In this document: positions 6,759 to 14,437 of the stretch, one piece after another | Layout: each line of letters opens with the position of its first letter | Numbering within the stretch: the first letter of the stretch is position 1 | IMG/VR virus record: IMGVR_UViG_3300047476_001491 | Span: 1-30,584 of that record | DNA: 30,584 nucleotides | Origin: a virus | Direction: 5' to 3' (one strand) | The notes under the pieces: generated by a model | What the model saw: only the letters and a program-made list of their open reading frames with translations | Database searches by the model: none | Told to the model about the DNA's origin: nothing | Translations under genes and position numbers: made by a program

Positions 6759-8519
6759 GTGAATTCAAAAGAACAATTAATAATAGAAGTTACGAAGTGC
6801 ATGAAGAATACTCCTTATGCACTTCGTACTTATTTACAGACATATGATAATACTGTCTCCAAATATGTCCCATTAGATTTATTTCCGGACCAAATAACTT
6901 TGATTGAAGATTATGAAAATTATAATGAAAATATTGCCTTAAAATACAGACAGGCAGGAGTTTCTACAGTTACGGCAGCATGGGCATCAAAAAGGTTAGT
7001 TTTTGCGAAAAAAAATAAACCTGAGAAAATTCTAATTATTGCAAACAAATTAGACACCGCAGTTGAAATGGCGAATAAAGTTCGTTCATTCACTGAACAA
7101 TGGCCATCTTGGGTTGGTGTAGGATTTTCACAAGAAAAAAATTCACAAAGACATTTTAGATTAACCAACGATTGTGAGGTTAAAGCAGTTGCAACCTCAA
7201 AAGACGCACTTAGAGGTTACACCCCAACCATACTGATATTTGACGAAGCTGCTTATATTGAAGCCGACAGTGACTTTTGGGCGGCTTGTATGGCATCACT
7301 ATCTACGGGCGGTAAAGTAATTGTTGTTTCAACCCCCAACGGATACGACCCAATTTATTATGAAATATATGACCAAGCGTTAAGAAATTATAATAATTTC
7401 AAAATTACTGAAATGTTTTGGTATAGAGACCCAAGATATACCAAAGATTTATATATGGTTAATACTAAAGACCTTGTTCATTTTTTATTGAATCGTGAGG
7501 AATATTCTGATAAAGATATTGTAGACCTTTCTATGGAAAATCCATACGATAGAGATTTGGAAAATGTTAAAAACTTAATCGAACAAGGATATAAGCCGTG
7601 TTCCTCTTGGTTTGAGGGTATGGTTAAAAAACTCAAATTTGACAGACGAAAAGTTGCTCAAGAATTGGAGTGTAACTTTTTAGGTTCAGGTGATAATGTA
7701 TTTGACTCTGAACTAATGCAGAATATTGCCAAAAATCAACTTAGAGAACCACAAGGAAAAATGATGGGTGGGTCTCTTTGGATTTTTAAAGAACCCGAAA
7801 ATGGTCATAAGTATGTTATGGGTGTTGATGTATCTCGTGGGGATTCTGAAGACTTTTCATCTATTGAAATTATAGATTTTGACGAAAGAGAACAAGTATT
7901 TGAATACGTAGGAAAAGTTCCACCTGATGTTTTAGCGGAAATCGCCTATAAGTGGGGTATGTTATATAATGCGTATTGTGTTATTGATTTAACAGGAGGT
8001 ATGGGAGTATCTACGGCAAGAAAAATGCAAGAAATGTCTTATCCGTGTGGATTTTATGTGGATGGGGTAGATACATCAAATAAGTGGAAGTATGACCCAA
8101 AAATGAATGAAAAAATACCTGGATTAAATTTTAATAATAAACGAGTGCAAATAATTTCGGCGTTTGAAGAGGCGGTAAGACACGGGTTTAAAGTTTATTC
8201 AAGTAGGTTATATAATGAAATGAATACGTTTATTTATATAAATGGACGACCAGACCATCAAAAAGGGCATCACGACGATTGTATCATGTCAATTTCTATG
8301 GCATTATATGTTGCGGAAAAATCTTTCCAATCATTAGAAAAAGTTGTTAATCAAACAAAGGCCATGTTAAATTCGTGGTCAACTGTTGTAAATGAAAGTA
8401 AAAATACCTCAGAATACTTCAATCCAATGATTCCTCAAATGGGAAGACAAAATCCGATAAATCAAGGACCAACACGAAAAGATTATGAACAATATGGTTG
8501 GTTATTTGGTGTTAGGTAA
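6759..8519 (+). CDS. 17: Terminase large subunit (T4 gp17-like)
   Basis: 586 residues. The motor that packages DNA into the prohead and cuts the concatemer. N-terminal ATPase: Walker A variant YRQAGVSTV at 63-71, Walker B ILIFDEAA at 158-165, coupling motif VVSTPNG at 189-195. C-terminal RNase H-fold nuclease: GVDVSRGDSEDFSS with D357, CVIDLTGG with D410, and HHDDCIMS with D506/D507 supply the metal-binding acids. The length fits gp17 (610 in T4). The start is GTG at 6759; an ATG at 6757 is in another frame and stops at once. No intein is present. It sits upstream of the portal, as in T4 except that the sheath and tube genes (18, 19) are absent between them. Confidence 0.97.
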   Translation: MNSKEQLIIEVTKCMKNTPYALRTYLQTYDNTVSKYVPLDLFPDQITLIEDYENYNENIALKYRQAGVSTVTAAWASKRLVFAKKNKPEKILIIANKLDTAVEMANKVRSFTEQWPSWVGVGFSQEKNSQRHFRLTNDCEVKAVATSKDALRGYTPTILIFDEAAYIEADSDFWAACMASLSTGGKVIVVSTPNGYDPIYYEIYDQALRNYNNFKITEMFWYRDPRYTKDLYMVNTKDLVHFLLNREEYSDKDIVDLSMENPYDRDLENVKNLIEQGYKPCSSWFEGMVKKLKFDRRKVAQELECNFLGSGDNVFDSELMQNIAKNQLREPQGKMMGGSLWIFKEPENGHKYVMGVDVSRGDSEDFSSIEIIDFDEREQVFEYVGKVPPDVLAEIAYKWGMLYNAYCVIDLTGGMGVSTARKMQEMSYPCGFYVDGVDTSNKWKYDPKMNEKIPGLNFNNKRVQIISAFEEAVRHGFKVYSSRLYNEMNTFIYINGRPDHQKGHHDDCIMSISMALYVAEKSFQSLEKVVNQTKAMLNSWSTVVNESKNTSEYFNPMIPQMGRQNPINQGPTRKDYEQYGWLFGVR

Positions 8520-8543
8520 CTATTTATATTATTGAATAAATAG
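8520..8543 (+). promoter_or_regulatory. Late-promoter-like motif in an inverted pair before portal
   Basis: CTATTTAT (8520-8527) and ATAAATAG (8536-8543) form a perfect 8-bp inverted repeat with an 8-nt spacer, so the motif reads in both directions. It lies between the terminase stop and the portal ATG at 8556. Confidence 0.35.
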
Positions 8544-8555
8544 GTAAATTTTAGC

Positions 8556-10406
8556 ATGGCAGATAAAAATTTAACGGTTTGGCAAAGATTAACCAAAACC
8601 TTTGGTCCTAATTCTCTTCTCGACCAAGATTATCCTACTTTTACATTTGACAAAAAAGAACTTTTAAGGACAAATAATAAACAGGATTACGAAAGAGAAA
8701 AATTACAGGCCCAACAAACATATTTTTTAGCATCACAATGGGCTAAAGTAGAAAATAATTTATATTCCCAAGCAATTTATTATGAGCCGTCGAGATTATC
8801 GGCTCAGTATGATTATGAATCGATGGAGTATACTCCGGAAATATCTGCGGCATTAGACATTTATGCTGAAGAATCGACAACTACAAATGAGGATGGATTC
8901 ATCCTACAGATATATTCAGAGTCAAAAAGAATAAAATCGGTTTTGGCAGATTTATTTAATAACGCTTTGGATATTAATACAAACTTACCAATGTGGACAA
9001 GAAACACATGTAAGTTTGGTGATAATTTTGTTTATCTAAAATTGGACCCTGAAAAAGGAATTGTTGGATGTCAACAACTACCAACAATTGAAATTGAACG
9101 TCATGAGGTTGGAGTTGCAAATAGAATATCAGTAGATATTACTAAAGAATTAGACCAAGATAAAAAAGGACTTCATTTTACTTGGAAAAACAAGAATATG
9201 GAATTCCAATCTTGGGAAATAGCACATTTCCGATTATTGGGTGATGATAGAAAATTACCATACGGAACATCAATGCTCGAAAAGGCGAGAAGAATTTGGA
9301 AACAACTTCTTTTATCTGAAGATGCGATGTTGATATACAGAACTTCAAGAGCACCTGAAAGAAGAATTTTCAAAGTGTTTGTTGGTAATATGAATGATGA
9401 TGATGTTGAAGCATATGTACAACGTGTTGCCAACAAGTTCAAAAGAGAACAAATCGTTGATAGTAAAACAGGTAGTGTTGATATGAGGTTTAACCAAATG
9501 GCGGTTGACCAAGATTTCTTTATCCCTGTTAGGGATCCAGCGGCTCCATCACCAATTGACACATTACCTGGAGCACAAAACCTTTCTGAAATTGCGGATA
9601 TCGAATACATTCAGAAAAAAATGTTGACCGCTCTCCGAGTTCCTAAAGCGTTTTTAGGTTTTGAGGAAGTTGTTGGAGATGGAAAAAATTTAGCACTTCA
9701 AGATATACGATTTGCAAGAACAATAAATCGTATCCAAAAAAGTATGATTGCAGAATTAAATAAGATTGCAATTATACATTTATTTTTATTAGGTTTTGAA
9801 GATGAACTTTCTAATTTCACGTTAGGACTTACAAATCCTTCTACACAAGCAGACTTACTCAAAGTTGATATTTGGAAAGAAAAAGTTTTACTCTATAAAG
9901 ATTTAGTTTCAGACCCAGGTAATGGTATTCAAGCGACTTCATCTACTTGGGCCAAAAAACACATATTCGGATGGTCTGACGAAGAAGTTAAACTTGACTT
10001 ACAACAACAAAGAATTGAAAGAGCCGTTGGTGAAGAATTAAAGGCGACTGCCACAGTTATAACCAAAACAGGAATATTCGATAATTTGGATAAATTATAT
10101 GGTTCCACATCTGGTGCTACAGCACCTGCCGGAGGGGCTGAAGCACCACCTGAAGAAGGTGGTTTAGGAGGATTAGAGTTAGGAGGAGGTGGTGCACCTC
10201 CACCACCGCCGCCACCTGGAGGTGAAGAAGCACCTCCACCGCCACCACCGGCAGAAGGCGGATTAACCCCCGAATCAAAAAATATGAGTTTAAATATATT
10301 ATTAGAAAGTGATATACTTAAAGGAAATACGAATCTTGATTTAGGTGTGGGACAAAAATCTTTAGGAGAAATTTCAAAACAACTGAATAAGTTGTTAAAT
10401 TCATAA
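8556..10406 (+). CDS. 20: Portal vertex protein (T4 gp20-like)
   Basis: 616 residues. Forms the dodecameric ring at the unique head vertex that is the DNA channel and docking site for terminase and neck. Diagnostic segments: EYTPEISAALDIYAEEST near 90; SEDAMLIYRTSRAPERRIF near 255-273, matching the T4 segment EDAVVIYRITRAPDRRVW; DTLPGAQN near 335, matching T4 DTLPGADN; and LTALRVPKAFLG near 356. Unlike T4 gp20, a Gly/Pro-rich low-complexity tail follows (about 519-573, with runs of six to seven Pro), then a short C-terminal helix with ISKQLNKLLNS. The ATG follows an ATATTTAT-like motif by 28 nt. Confidence 0.96.
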   Translation: MADKNLTVWQRLTKTFGPNSLLDQDYPTFTFDKKELLRTNNKQDYEREKLQAQQTYFLASQWAKVENNLYSQAIYYEPSRLSAQYDYESMEYTPEISAALDIYAEESTTTNEDGFILQIYSESKRIKSVLADLFNNALDINTNLPMWTRNTCKFGDNFVYLKLDPEKGIVGCQQLPTIEIERHEVGVANRISVDITKELDQDKKGLHFTWKNKNMEFQSWEIAHFRLLGDDRKLPYGTSMLEKARRIWKQLLLSEDAMLIYRTSRAPERRIFKVFVGNMNDDDVEAYVQRVANKFKREQIVDSKTGSVDMRFNQMAVDQDFFIPVRDPAAPSPIDTLPGAQNLSEIADIEYIQKKMLTALRVPKAFLGFEEVVGDGKNLALQDIRFARTINRIQKSMIAELNKIAIIHLFLLGFEDELSNFTLGLTNPSTQADLLKVDIWKEKVLLYKDLVSDPGNGIQATSSTWAKKHIFGWSDEEVKLDLQQQRIERAVGEELKATATVITKTGIFDNLDKLYGSTSGATAPAGGAEAPPEEGGLGGLELGGGGAPPPPPPPGGEEAPPPPPPAEGGLTPESKNMSLNILLESDILKGNTNLDLGVGQKSLGEISKQLNKLLNS

Positions 10407-10414
10407 TATTTATA
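10406..10414 (+). promoter_or_regulatory. Late-promoter-like motif ATATTTATA
   Basis: Overlaps the last base of the portal stop codon and lies 14 nt before the ATG at 10429, in the clear sequence context ATATTTATAAAAAAAA. Confidence 0.45.
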
Positions 10415-10428
10415 AAAAAAATGTGAGC

Positions 10429-11127
10429 ATGACCTTCGGACAAATTAAAACCAGCATAGAGAATAATCTTTTGGAATCTTATAAGAATGATTCTGATTTC
10501 AAAAAAACTTTGAGGGAATTCAAATCGAATGTATTGAATGATAAAACCATGTCAAAACTATATTCGTTGTATGACCAATTAAGCACACCTCAGAACTTAA
10601 CAGAACAAGAGGCTAAAGATTTTTTAAATGAAGGTATTAATTTGATTCAATCAATCATACCTAAAATTAGAGAAACAAGGTCACTCAACGAGGATTTGGA
10701 TAATAATTACAAAGACATTGATACATTAGTTTACCCGAACAACATTAATATTGCGGAAAGAGTATCAAGTAGAAAAAACATTATATCTGTTTTAACAACT
10801 AAAAAAGAACAAGTTCAAGAATCTATCAACATTCCTTTAACTTCAATGGTTAAAGTTGCAAATCAGACATTGAATAGTTATTTAGAAACTTTGGATGAAT
10901 CTTCCAAGAAAGAATTAATAAAAGTTATATCTGAAGACTCTGAAAAGTTAAAGGTTAAATTTGACGTGTTAAAGGAAATGACTCTTGAGAAGTTAACCAA
11001 AATTAAAGAGCAGGATATTGATGCAGACACCAAAAACAAAGTTTTGGAGACTATTAATAAAATAGAACTCGAAGAATTCAATCAATTAAATTATATTAAG
11101 TTGAAGAACCTAGAAAAATCAATTTGA
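10429..11127 (+). CDS. Helical protein between portal and protease, possible prohead core protein
   Basis: 232 residues from the ATG at 10429; a GTG two codons earlier (10423) is also possible. Almost entirely predicted helix, rich in Lys, Leu, Asn and Glu, with heptad-like stretches in the second half (about 150-230). Family not recognised. In T4 the genes between portal (20) and protease (21) are 67 and 68, small prohead core proteins, so position suggests a core or scaffold role. No sequence similarity to gp67 or gp68 is evident. The 3' end overlaps the bS21 gene on the other strand by 9 nt. Confidence 0.7.
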   Translation: MTFGQIKTSIENNLLESYKNDSDFKKTLREFKSNVLNDKTMSKLYSLYDQLSTPQNLTEQEAKDFLNEGINLIQSIIPKIRETRSLNEDLDNNYKDIDTLVYPNNINIAERVSSRKNIISVLTTKKEQVQESINIPLTSMVKVANQTLNSYLETLDESSKKELIKVISEDSEKLKVKFDVLKEMTLEKLTKIKEQDIDADTKNKVLETINKIELEEFNQLNYIKLKNLEKSI

Positions 11128-11307
11128 TTGTTTCTTTTTTTGTGTGTAAATTGCTTTAAGTATTTGATTCCTTCTCTTGACGGATTTTTTCACATACTCT
11201 TTTCTTTCAACTAACTTTTGAGTTTGTTTAGTTTTAATTACTTTGGATTTCAGAGTTTTCAATGCTCTATCCAAATTTTCCCCATTTTTTACTTCTACTA
11301 TTATCAT
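11119..11307 (-). CDS. rpsU: Ribosomal protein bS21 (phage-encoded)
   Basis: 62 residues from the ATG at 11307 (MIIVEVKNGENLDRALKTL); an upstream TTG would add three residues that do not fit the family. The rest is bS21-like: KTKQTQKLVERKEYV, then KKSVKRRNQILKAIY, a very basic short helical protein of usual length. bS21 binds the 30S subunit near the 3' end of 16S rRNA, and in Bacteroidota it takes part in masking the anti-Shine-Dalgarno. Phage-encoded bS21 is known and probably exchanges with the host protein to favour phage mRNAs. It is the only minus-strand gene in the head module. TATATTTG, a Bacteroidota -7 match without a clear -33 partner, ends 7 nt before the ATG. No Shine-Dalgarno is seen. 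Confidence 0.88.
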   Translation of the reverse strand: MIIVEVKNGENLDRALKTLKSKVIKTKQTQKLVERKEYVKKSVKRRNQILKAIYTQKKKQSN

Positions 11308-11402
11308 ATAATACAAATATATCGAAATTGATTAAAATTTTGACTTATGTGATTTTTTTTATTAAATTTATTTAAAAATAAACAATTTTTTAATGAAAGT
11401 TA

Positions 11403-11855
11403 ATGAAGAAGGGGAAAAGTGTAAAGTTAAACTTATATAGTTCAATTAAGTCAACATATGGGACAGTTGACTCAAAAGATTTGAAATCAATCTTTATAAA
11501 TATACAATCATGGGTCACACCAAAAACAGAACAAGAGAATTGGAAAAGAATTGTGAGTTGTTTATGTAGAGATATAAAATGTTGTGTCAACGACACAATA
11601 AATCGAGAAATATTCAAAGAACAAACAATTGTTGATTTAGATTTAAGAACGAGTGGAATTTGTTTAGGAAAAAAATCTTTTTTTAATTTAGAAATCAACC
11701 TCTATTTGGAAAAAAAAGTCGATTTCAAAAACCACGAGGTAAAAGAAACGATAAAAAAAATTATCAAAAACATTTATAAATACCACATTATCTCCAACAA
11801 ACATTTTGAATTTTCACCATCAAAAAAGGAGTTAGATAATAATCTTTCAATTTAA
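11403..11855 (+). CDS. Conserved hypothetical protein
   Basis: 150 residues; not recognised. Basic, with a central region of alternating hydrophobic residues (TIVDLDLRTSGICLGKKSFF, LEINLYLEKK) suggesting a beta-rich core, and Lys-rich termini. Two Cys pairs or near-pairs (CLCRDIKCC at about 53-61) could bind metal but do not form a known finger. Divergent from the bS21 gene and 24 nt before the protease gene. There is a motif-free A/T-rich leader. The gene is probably real given its length and the fit between neighbours. Confidence 0.65.
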   Translation: MKKGKSVKLNLYSSIKSTYGTVDSKDLKSIFINIQSWVTPKTEQENWKRIVSCLCRDIKCCVNDTINREIFKEQTIVDLDLRTSGICLGKKSFFNLEINLYLEKKVDFKNHEVKETIKKIIKNIYKYHIISNKHFEFSPSKKELDNNLSI

Positions 11856-11858
11856 TAT

Positions 11859-11866
11859 ATATTTAT
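11859..11866 (+). promoter_or_regulatory. Late-promoter-like motif ATATTTAT
   Basis: Lies 13 nt before the ATG of the prohead protease gene. Confidence 0.4.
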
Positions 11867-11879
11867 TTGAAAAGATTAA

Positions 11880-12599
11880 ATGAAAAAGTTAAGAATATTA
11901 GAAGCAAATGAAGTCGGTCACGGTATCCTTATAGAAGAGGACGCAGGTTGGATTTCTCCTAATGATGAAATGAATTCAGTTTTTATAAAAGAATCTAAAA
12001 ATTTAGATTATAGAAATCCATTTGAGTTTTATGCCGTATTACAAAAATACAACACACCAAACCGTAATGGTAGATTCTATCCTGAAAGGATATTAAAAAG
12101 AGAAGCCGAGAATTATAAAAAGATAATCTCTAAAGGTCTCGCAACCTCTGAGTTAAATCACCCTGAATCATCCTTAATTGACCTAGATAGAGTATCTCAC
12201 ATCATTACCGATATATGGTGGGATAAAAATATTTTAATGGGTAAGTTAAAATTATTAACTTCACCAGGTTTTCATGAAAGAGGAATCGTTTCAACCAAAG
12301 GTGACCAAGCAGCCAATTTATTACGTCAAGGAGTTACATTGGGTATCTCGTCAAGAGGTGTAGGCTCATTGAAAAAAGTAGGAGAAAGAAATGAAGTTCA
12401 AGATGATTTTGAACTTATCTGTTTTGACCTAGTATCATCTCCGTCAACACCAGGTGCTTACCTATTTAATGATGTTAATGAAAGAGATAAATACGAAGAA
12501 AATCTCGAGGAAGAAAAAAAGGTTAAACAACAATTTGAATATACTGAAAACAAATCGCTTGATTTAATGAAAAAATTAAACGATTTTTTAGGAAAATAA
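11880..12599 (+). CDS. 21: Prohead core protease (T4 gp21-like serine protease)
   Basis: 239 residues. Degrades the scaffold and trims capsid proteins during head maturation. Family landmarks: NRNGRFYPERIL at 61-72; LNHPESSLIDLDRVSHII at 92-109 with the presumed catalytic His94; GISSRGVGSL at 155-164 with the presumed nucleophile in SS157-158; and FDLVSSPSTPGAYL at 182-195 with the conserved Asp183. The length is close to T4 gp21 (212). The N-terminus reads RILE-A, itself a possible L/I-x-E cleavage site for self-processing. Gene order portal, unknown, protease, DUF-like, scaffold, capsid matches the T4 head cluster. Confidence 0.93.
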   Translation: MKKLRILEANEVGHGILIEEDAGWISPNDEMNSVFIKESKNLDYRNPFEFYAVLQKYNTPNRNGRFYPERILKREAENYKKIISKGLATSELNHPESSLIDLDRVSHIITDIWWDKNILMGKLKLLTSPGFHERGIVSTKGDQAANLLRQGVTLGISSRGVGSLKKVGERNEVQDDFELICFDLVSSPSTPGAYLFNDVNERDKYEENLEEEKKVKQQFEYTENKSLDLMKKLNDFLGK

Positions 12600-12606
12600 T
12601 TTTAAA

Positions 12607-12825
12607 ATGGATATGGACGAAAAGTATTTTGTAGCAAAAGTGACTTATGATCTTCCTGATGATAATACAGGAAAAATCAAAAAAATTAGAGAAGAAAAAC
12701 TTGTGCGGGGGTATTCAGTTACTGATGTCGAGGCTAAAGTAACATCAAGGTATAAAGATTTTGTACATGATTGGAGAATAACTTCGGTGTCGGAAAGTAA
12801 AATTGATGAAGTTTTCGAAAAGTAA
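12607..12825 (+). CDS. Small DUF4494-like protein
   Basis: 72 residues. The layout (YFVAKVTYDLPDD, then KIREEKLVRGYSVTDVEAKV) resembles the small DUF4494 family seen in Bacteroidota and their phages; this is a recollection of pattern, not a search result. Predicted alpha/beta; function unknown. Sits 7 nt after the protease gene and is followed by a strong terminator, so protease and this gene form one transcription unit. Confidence 0.65.
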   Translation: MDMDEKYFVAKVTYDLPDDNTGKIKKIREEKLVRGYSVTDVEAKVTSRYKDFVHDWRITSVSESKIDEVFEK

Positions 12826-12831
12826 TTTTAT

Positions 12832-12863
12832 AAAAAGTGGTCAAATTTGACCACTTTTTTTGT
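12832..12863 (+). terminator. Rho-independent terminator (may act both ways)
   Basis: AAAAAGTGGTCAAATTTGACCACTTTTT is a perfect inverted repeat whose core AGTGGTCAAATTTGACCACT is flanked by A- and T-runs, so it could work on both strands. It lies 6 nt after the stop at 12825. Confidence 0.9.
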
Positions 12864-12871
12864 TTATAGCA

Positions 12872-12879
12872 ATATTTAT
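12872..12879 (+). promoter_or_regulatory. ATATTTAT motif between two terminators
   Basis: The motif lies after the terminator at 12832-12863 and before the one at 12896-12930, with no ORF between them. A transcript from here would be only about 40-50 nt long. Confidence 0.3.
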
Positions 12880-12895
12880 TTGTAAACAAACTATT

Positions 12896-12930
12896 ATCCG
12901 TATTTTATTATACGGATTTTTTTGTTTTTT
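12896..12930 (+). terminator. Second rho-independent terminator
   Basis: ATCCGTAT-TTTATT-ATACGGAT: a perfect 8-bp stem and 6-nt loop followed by TTTTTT-G-TTTTTT. It precedes the scaffold promoter motif at 12935. Confidence 0.85.
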
Positions 12931-12934
12931 CTTG

Positions 12935-12943
12935 ATATTTATA
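12935..12943 (+). promoter_or_regulatory. Late-promoter-like motif ATATTTATA before scaffold/capsid unit
   Basis: Lies directly after a terminator and 21 nt before the scaffold ATG. The major capsid gene has no such motif of its own, so this is the likely promoter for both. Confidence 0.5.
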
Positions 12944-12964
12944 AATTAAATAAAACAAAAGTTA

Positions 12965-14407
12965 ATGCAAGAAAAAAACAATTTAGTTGAAGAGGCACTT
13001 ATTCAAATGAGAAATGTTGAACAAGCAATTGCCGAAAATGCAAAAGGAATACTTCAATCTACAATGAAAGAAGAAATCTCACAACTAGTAAAAGAATCCT
13101 TATCTGAGCAAGACGACGAAGAAATGGATTTTGATTCTGAAACCGATATGGATGATTCAGACCAATCAGATTCTGAAGATTTTGATTCTATGGAATTTGA
13201 TATGGAAGATGAAGAACCTATCGACTTAACCGATGCATCGGACGAAGAAATTCTGAAAGTTTTCAAATCTATGGGAGATGAAGACGGAATAATCGTTAAA
13301 AAAGATGGTGAAGACATTCATTTAAAAGATCAAGACGATGAATATATTATCAAACTTGATGAGTCTTACCACGATGAAGAAGAAGAATTGGACGAAGATG
13401 CAAAAGTTGATAAAATAATCGACGATATTTTTTCCGAAAAATATTCTCACATGGATGAAGAAATGGATGACGAAATGGATGAAGTAGTTTATGAAATTGA
13501 ATTCGATGATGAAGAAGATTTCGAATTTGACGATGAAGATTCTGATGATGAGGAAGATTTTGATTTCGAATTTGATGATGAAGATTCTGATGAAGAGGAA
13601 GATTTCGATTTCGAATTTGATGATGAAGACGAGGAAGAAGAATACGAAGGTTATGTTGAAGAATCATATAATCCAAGAAAAGCGAAAAAAGGAGAACATA
13701 AAGAATCAAAGACAACTATCAAACCAAAAGGTTTGGGAATTGGAAAACCAAAGTTCTCATATAAAAAGACAGATGGAGGATTCGACGAAGACAAACCCGA
13801 AGCGTTTAAAGGTAAAACTAAAGCGATGGGTGTAGGAAAGCCAAAGAAAGATGTTTTCCCTAAAGGTGAAAACACCGATGGTAAAGGTAAGGTTGTGAAA
13901 AAATCAGAAACTAAAGAAGCCGCAAGAACATTAGGAATGGGTAAAGATTTCAGAGAAGGAGGTCTTCCTAAACCAAGAAGTCATTCCAAGTTTAATGCTA
14001 ATATCAAGGAATCTTTAGAATCTGAAGTTAACGTTCTTAGAGAAAAAAATGAGGAATATAGAAAAGCTCTGAATGTTTTCAGAGAGAAACTCAATGAAGT
14101 TGCTGTATTCAATTCTAACTTGGCATACGCAACTCGAATTTTTACAGAACATTCAACTACAAAAAAAGAAAAATTGAATATTCTTAGAAGATTTGACAAT
14201 GTTGAAACATTAAAGGAAAGTAAAAACCTTTATAGGTCAATTAAAGATGAATTGAATAAAACAGAACCTAAATCAATCACAGAATCTGTTGAGACTAAAA
14301 TTAATAAAAGCGTAAGCACTGGGTCATCAACAAATTTGATTGAATCTAAAACTTATGAAAATCCTCAATTTTTAAGAATGAAGGATTTAATGAGTAAAAT
14401 TTCCTAA
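12965..14407 (+). CDS. 22: Prohead core scaffolding protein (gp22-like)
   Basis: 480 residues. Order: a helical N-terminus (1-45); a very acidic region (about 45-230) with stretches of Asp/Glu and a 15-residue tandem repeat at about 186-227; a basic Gly/Lys/Pro-rich linker (about 235-345) in which GLGIGKPK, AMGVGKPK and TLGMGKDF recur; and a helical coiled-coil C-terminal domain (about 350-480) with LREKNEEYRKALNVFREKLN and YATRIFTEHSTTKKEKLNIL. The acidic, coiled-coil nature and position between protease and major capsid gene fit the T4 gp22 scaffold, which the protease degrades to small acidic peptides in the head. It is longer than T4 gp22 (269), mainly because of the acidic and linker regions. 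Confidence 0.85.
   Translation: MQEKNNLVEEALIQMRNVEQAIAENAKGILQSTMKEEISQLVKESLSEQDDEEMDFDSETDMDDSDQSDSEDFDSMEFDMEDEEPIDLTDASDEEILKVFKSMGDEDGIIVKKDGEDIHLKDQDDEYIIKLDESYHDEEEELDEDAKVDKIIDDIFSEKYSHMDEEMDDEMDEVVYEIEFDDEEDFEFDDEDSDDEEDFDFEFDDEDSDEEEDFDFEFDDEDEEEEYEGYVEESYNPRKAKKGEHKESKTTIKPKGLGIGKPKFSYKKTDGGFDEDKPEAFKGKTKAMGVGKPKKDVFPKGENTDGKGKVVKKSETKEAARTLGMGKDFREGGLPKPRSHSKFNANIKESLESEVNVLREKNEEYRKALNVFREKLNEVAVFNSNLAYATRIFTEHSTTKKEKLNILRRFDNVETLKESKNLYRSIKDELNKTEPKSITESVETKINKSVSTGSSTNLIESKTYENPQFLRMKDLMSKIS
13520..13645 (+). repeat. 45-nt tandem repeat in scaffold gene
   Basis: Copies at 13520-13564 and 13565-13609 differ at 3 of 45 positions; a shortened third copy starts at 13610. Each full copy encodes F-E-F-D-D-E-D-S-D-x-E-E-D-F-D. 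The reading frame is kept, and two of the three differences are silent. Confidence 0.9.
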
Positions 14408-14437
14408 AAATAAACTAATAAATTTTAAATTAAAAAA

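Noticed and set aside
9173-9610. 145-codon minus-strand ORF inside the portal gene
   Set aside because: It lies wholly within a gene with strong T4 gp20 similarity and encodes nothing recognisable; a shadow frame.
11505-11512. TATAAATA-like strings inside coding sequence (also near 1940 and 11766)
   Set aside because: They are within genes and not placed before a start codon; such strings are expected by chance in DNA this AT-rich.
13520-13645. Regular repeats considered as a CRISPR array or iteron set
   Set aside because: Repeats are directly abutting with no spacers, are in frame, and encode a uniform acidic peptide.
13350-13715. ORFs on both strands over the acidic region of the scaffold gene (about 13350-13835)
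   Set aside because: Low-complexity GAT/GAA codons leave the other frames free of stops; the His/Leu- and Met/Lys-rich products are artefacts of that.
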